Of a stretch of 6,579 bases of DNA, positions 5,628 through 6,579 are shown piece by piece. Each line of letters opens with the position of its first letter. The stretch's first letter is position 1. The DNA comes from Bacteriovoracaceae bacterium UBA7695 (GTDB lineage Bacteria; Bdellovibrionota; Bacteriovoracia; Bacteriovoracales; Bacteriovoracaceae). Made by a program: the position numbers and the translations under genes. The notes under the pieces are model-generated. The model was not told where the DNA came from, did no database searches, and saw only the letters and a list, made by a program, of their open reading frames with translations. Where the stretch lies: NCBI GenBank assembly GCA_002482685.1, contig DLGL01000024.1, positions 8,640 through 15,218 on the forward strand, in the 5' to 3' direction.

Positions 5628-5656
5628 GATTTCAGGAGCTGTAAACTCCTGAAATC
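5628..5656. terminator. Perfect 11-bp inverted repeat, terminator-like or operator
   Basis: GATTTCAGGAG (5628-5638) is exactly repeated in inverse as CTCCTGAAATC (5646-5656) around a 7-nt loop. It lies just past the stop of the 106-aa gene (5683) and 35 bases before the HTH gene start, so on the - strand it could end the upstream transcript or attenuate xis-int expression. No T run follows on the - strand (the next bases are TTCAAAAAATT), so it is not a standard intrinsic terminator. An operator or recombinase-accessory site is possible. Confidence 0.5.
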
Positions 5657-5682
5657 AATGATTAATTTGCGGATATAGAAAG

Positions 5683-6003
5683 TTAGTTTTTGTGTGATTT
5701 TTCGAGTGAATTATCAGTCTTTTTGATTTTATCCAAATATTTAAGGGTGGCTTCAATTTCAGTAACGTCTAGGGCCTCGATCGCATCTTTTAAGTGCTTC
5801 TTTTTATCCTGATGGGCTAGGACTAGACGGGATTTTGACTTTTCAAAATACTTAGAGCGATATTCCGTTAAAATAAATGAAGCAAGCTTTGAGTGGTTAA
5901 TTTTTAAATGCTCATCGACCTTAAAAAGCTCCACAAGCATTTCGCTCATGGAGTTTGTAGCATCTTCAGTTAAATGGATTAGACCAGACTTTTTTACTTT
6001 CAT
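5683..6003 (-). CDS. Hypothetical basic helical protein, 106 aa
   Basis: I do not recognise the family. The 106-aa product is Lys-rich, mainly helical and cytosolic. A short N-terminal strand-like segment, KKSGLIHLTEDA, is followed by a helix and then by INHSKLASFILTEYRSKYF, which gives it a faint ribbon-helix-helix appearance. The C-terminal half (about residues 56-95) is a charged, possibly coiled-coil helix, ending in a polar SLEKSHKN tail. A DNA-binding or relaxosome-accessory role would suit an integrative element, but that is speculation. Its ATG overlaps the stop codon of the lipoprotein gene (TAATG), and it has no strong Shine-Dalgarno of its own, so it is probably translated by coupling with that gene. 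The 11-bp inverted repeat lies just downstream. Confidence 0.7.
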   Translation of the reverse strand: MKVKKSGLIHLTEDATNSMSEMLVELFKVDEHLKINHSKLASFILTEYRSKYFEKSKSRLVLAHQDKKKHLKDAIEALDVTEIEATLKYLDKIKKTDNSLEKSHKN

Positions 6004-6374
6004 TAATGACGGCCGCCCATGTGCTCACGAGGCCAGAACTCACGGTCATGCCAACGAGACTGAACTTTATTTTCTTCTGGAGACTCGCCAAAGACTCCAT
6101 GCTTTTCAAGATTAAACAAAGTGTCTTTTCTTGTGTCGTTGTCGCGGTCAACAAGACTGCCATGAATGAAGTATGAGGCCAATCCCCCAACAAGAGCACC
6201 GATTCCTAGGCCCATCATGGCACCTTTAGATTGATCTCTATTAGACATGGCCCCGATAGTTGCACCAGTTACAGCACCAGTGCCAATTCCTAATGAGATG
6301 GACTTCCTTGTAGTGGAACAACTTGATGATAAAAGTGAAGTGATAACGAGAAGTGTAATTGTAATTTTTGACAT
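6003..6374 (-). CDS. Glycine-zipper lipoprotein, 123 aa
   Basis: Predicted envelope lipoprotein. The start is taken at 6374, not at the in-frame ATG at 6416, because AAGGAGG (complement of 6382-6388) lies seven bases upstream and a proper signal peptide begins there: MSK, a hydrophobic stretch ITITLLVITSLL, then SSSC with the lipidated Cys at residue 19. The -3 position is Ser, not the usual Leu, so the lipobox is imperfect. After the Cys come two glycine-zipper stretches (SLGIGTGAVTGATIGA at about 24-39 and GAMMGLGIGALVGGLASYF at about 47-65), the kind of helical hairpin that inserts in or associates with membranes in Gly-zipper outer-membrane proteins. The hydrophilic tail is rich in charged residues, Trp and His. 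Next to an integrase module it could belong to a transfer or secretion apparatus, but that is not shown. Confidence 0.78.
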   Translation of the reverse strand: MSKITITLLVITSLLSSSCSTTRKSISLGIGTGAVTGATIGAMSNRDQSKGAMMGLGIGALVGGLASYFIHGSLVDRDNDTRKDTLFNLEKHGVFGESPEENKVQSRWHDREFWPREHMGGRH

Positions 6375-6381
6375 AACTTTC

Positions 6382-6388
6382 CCTCCTT
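6382..6388 (-). promoter_or_regulatory. Ribosome binding site that decides the lipoprotein start
   Basis: The - strand reads AAGGAGG, a near-full Shine-Dalgarno, seven bases before the ATG at 6374. No such site precedes the upstream in-frame ATG at 6416, which would also put 14 polar and aromatic residues before the signal peptide. Confidence 0.75.
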
Positions 6389-6405
6389 GTGAGAAAATAA
6401 TGAAA

Positions 6406-6442
6406 TGTGCACTCAATCAGCTTTAAAGCTTTTAAGTGCACA
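6406..6442. promoter_or_regulatory. Nested dyad in the 5' region of the lipoprotein operon
   Basis: Inverted arms TGTGCACT (6406-6413) and AGTGCACA (6435-6442), each containing the palindrome GTGCAC, flank a perfect 12-bp palindrome AGCTTTAAAGCT (6419-6430). The block sits 32-68 bases upstream of the lipoprotein start, where an operator would be expected. It could alternatively be an RNA hairpin in the leader. No confident -35/-10 pair could be placed around it. Confidence 0.5.
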
Positions 6443-6492
6443 CTGTTTTGTTGTTTGATTTTAGATAGTTAGACTGTGGCTAGAAATTTTAG

Positions 6493-6523
6493 GCTACGAG
6501 ATAGTCTCGTAGCACTCTCGTAG
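6493..6523. repeat. Hairpin plus extra direct copy of TCTCGTAG
   Basis: GCTACGAGA (6493-6501) pairs perfectly with TCTCGTAGC (6505-6513) around a TAG loop. A second copy of TCTCGTAG follows at 6516-6523, eleven bases after the first. The left arm could therefore pair with either copy, and the eleven-base spacing is about one helical turn, which suits cooperative binding by a regulator. No T run follows on either strand, so a terminator is unlikely. The remaining bases to the window end show no gene. Confidence 0.55.
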
Positions 6524-6579
6524 GCAAAACTGATAAGAAAAATGATCTATTTAAGTCTGATTGATTCGTTGTCTTGATT

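Noticed and set aside
5966..6199. 77-aa - strand frame overlapping the lipoprotein gene
   Set aside because: It is another frame of the lipoprotein and 106-aa genes, which have better starts and recognisable features.
6375..6416. Upstream in-frame ATG that would lengthen the lipoprotein by 14 residues
   Set aside because: It lacks a ribosome binding site, would disrupt the signal peptide, and begins inside the dyad block.
1..6579. CRISPR array, tRNA or rRNA
   Set aside because: No regularly spaced repeats with unique spacers were seen, and nothing resembling a tRNA cloverleaf or conserved rRNA segment, including at the candidate attachment region.

Overview
The window is AT-rich bacterial DNA with strong AAGGAG-type ribosome binding sites, and it reads as the integrase end of an integrated mobile element carrying a defence cargo. 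The host cannot be fixed from sequence alone. The lipoprotein signal sequence indicates a Gram-negative, and the protein style would fit a Bdellovibrionota or marine proteobacterial genome, but that is an impression and not a demonstration.

Layout. Positions 1-1389 hold three closely spaced + strand genes: a 97-aa unknown that may be cut by the left edge, a 68-aa small acidic protein, and a 280-aa helical protein of unknown function. A separate + strand gene (1500-1817) encodes a DUF3892-type small protein. The centrepiece is a retron at about 1970-3847. A structured msr-msd non-coding RNA (about 1986-2126) is closed by a 15-bp a1/a2 stem. Twelve bases after it lies the start of a 569-aa retron reverse transcriptase that is fused to a C-terminal TOPRIM domain. 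This is the architecture of the Ec67 (Retron-Eco2) type, in which the RT and the toxic effector are one polypeptide. After a 275-bp intergenic region rich in inverted and direct repeats (terminator and/or integrase-binding sites), the - strand carries a tyrosine recombinase (4123-5355). Overlapping its start codon is a small excisionase-like helix-turn-helix gene (5352-5593) that is interrupted by a one-base frameshift. Further right on the - strand are a 106-aa basic protein and a glycine-zipper lipoprotein whose genes overlap by one base. The last 205 bp hold striking dyad repeats.

How they fit together. The int/xis pair and the repeat-rich region at 3848-4122 are the integration/excision module. 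The retron is self-contained: the RNA templates msDNA, the RT makes it, and by analogy with Ec67 the TOPRIM domain is the effector restrained until phage attack. The genes to its left are candidate co-cargo without demonstrated links to it. The features most worth following are the retron itself, the frameshift in the HTH gene together with the hairpin over the integrase start, and the repeats near both ends of the element module.
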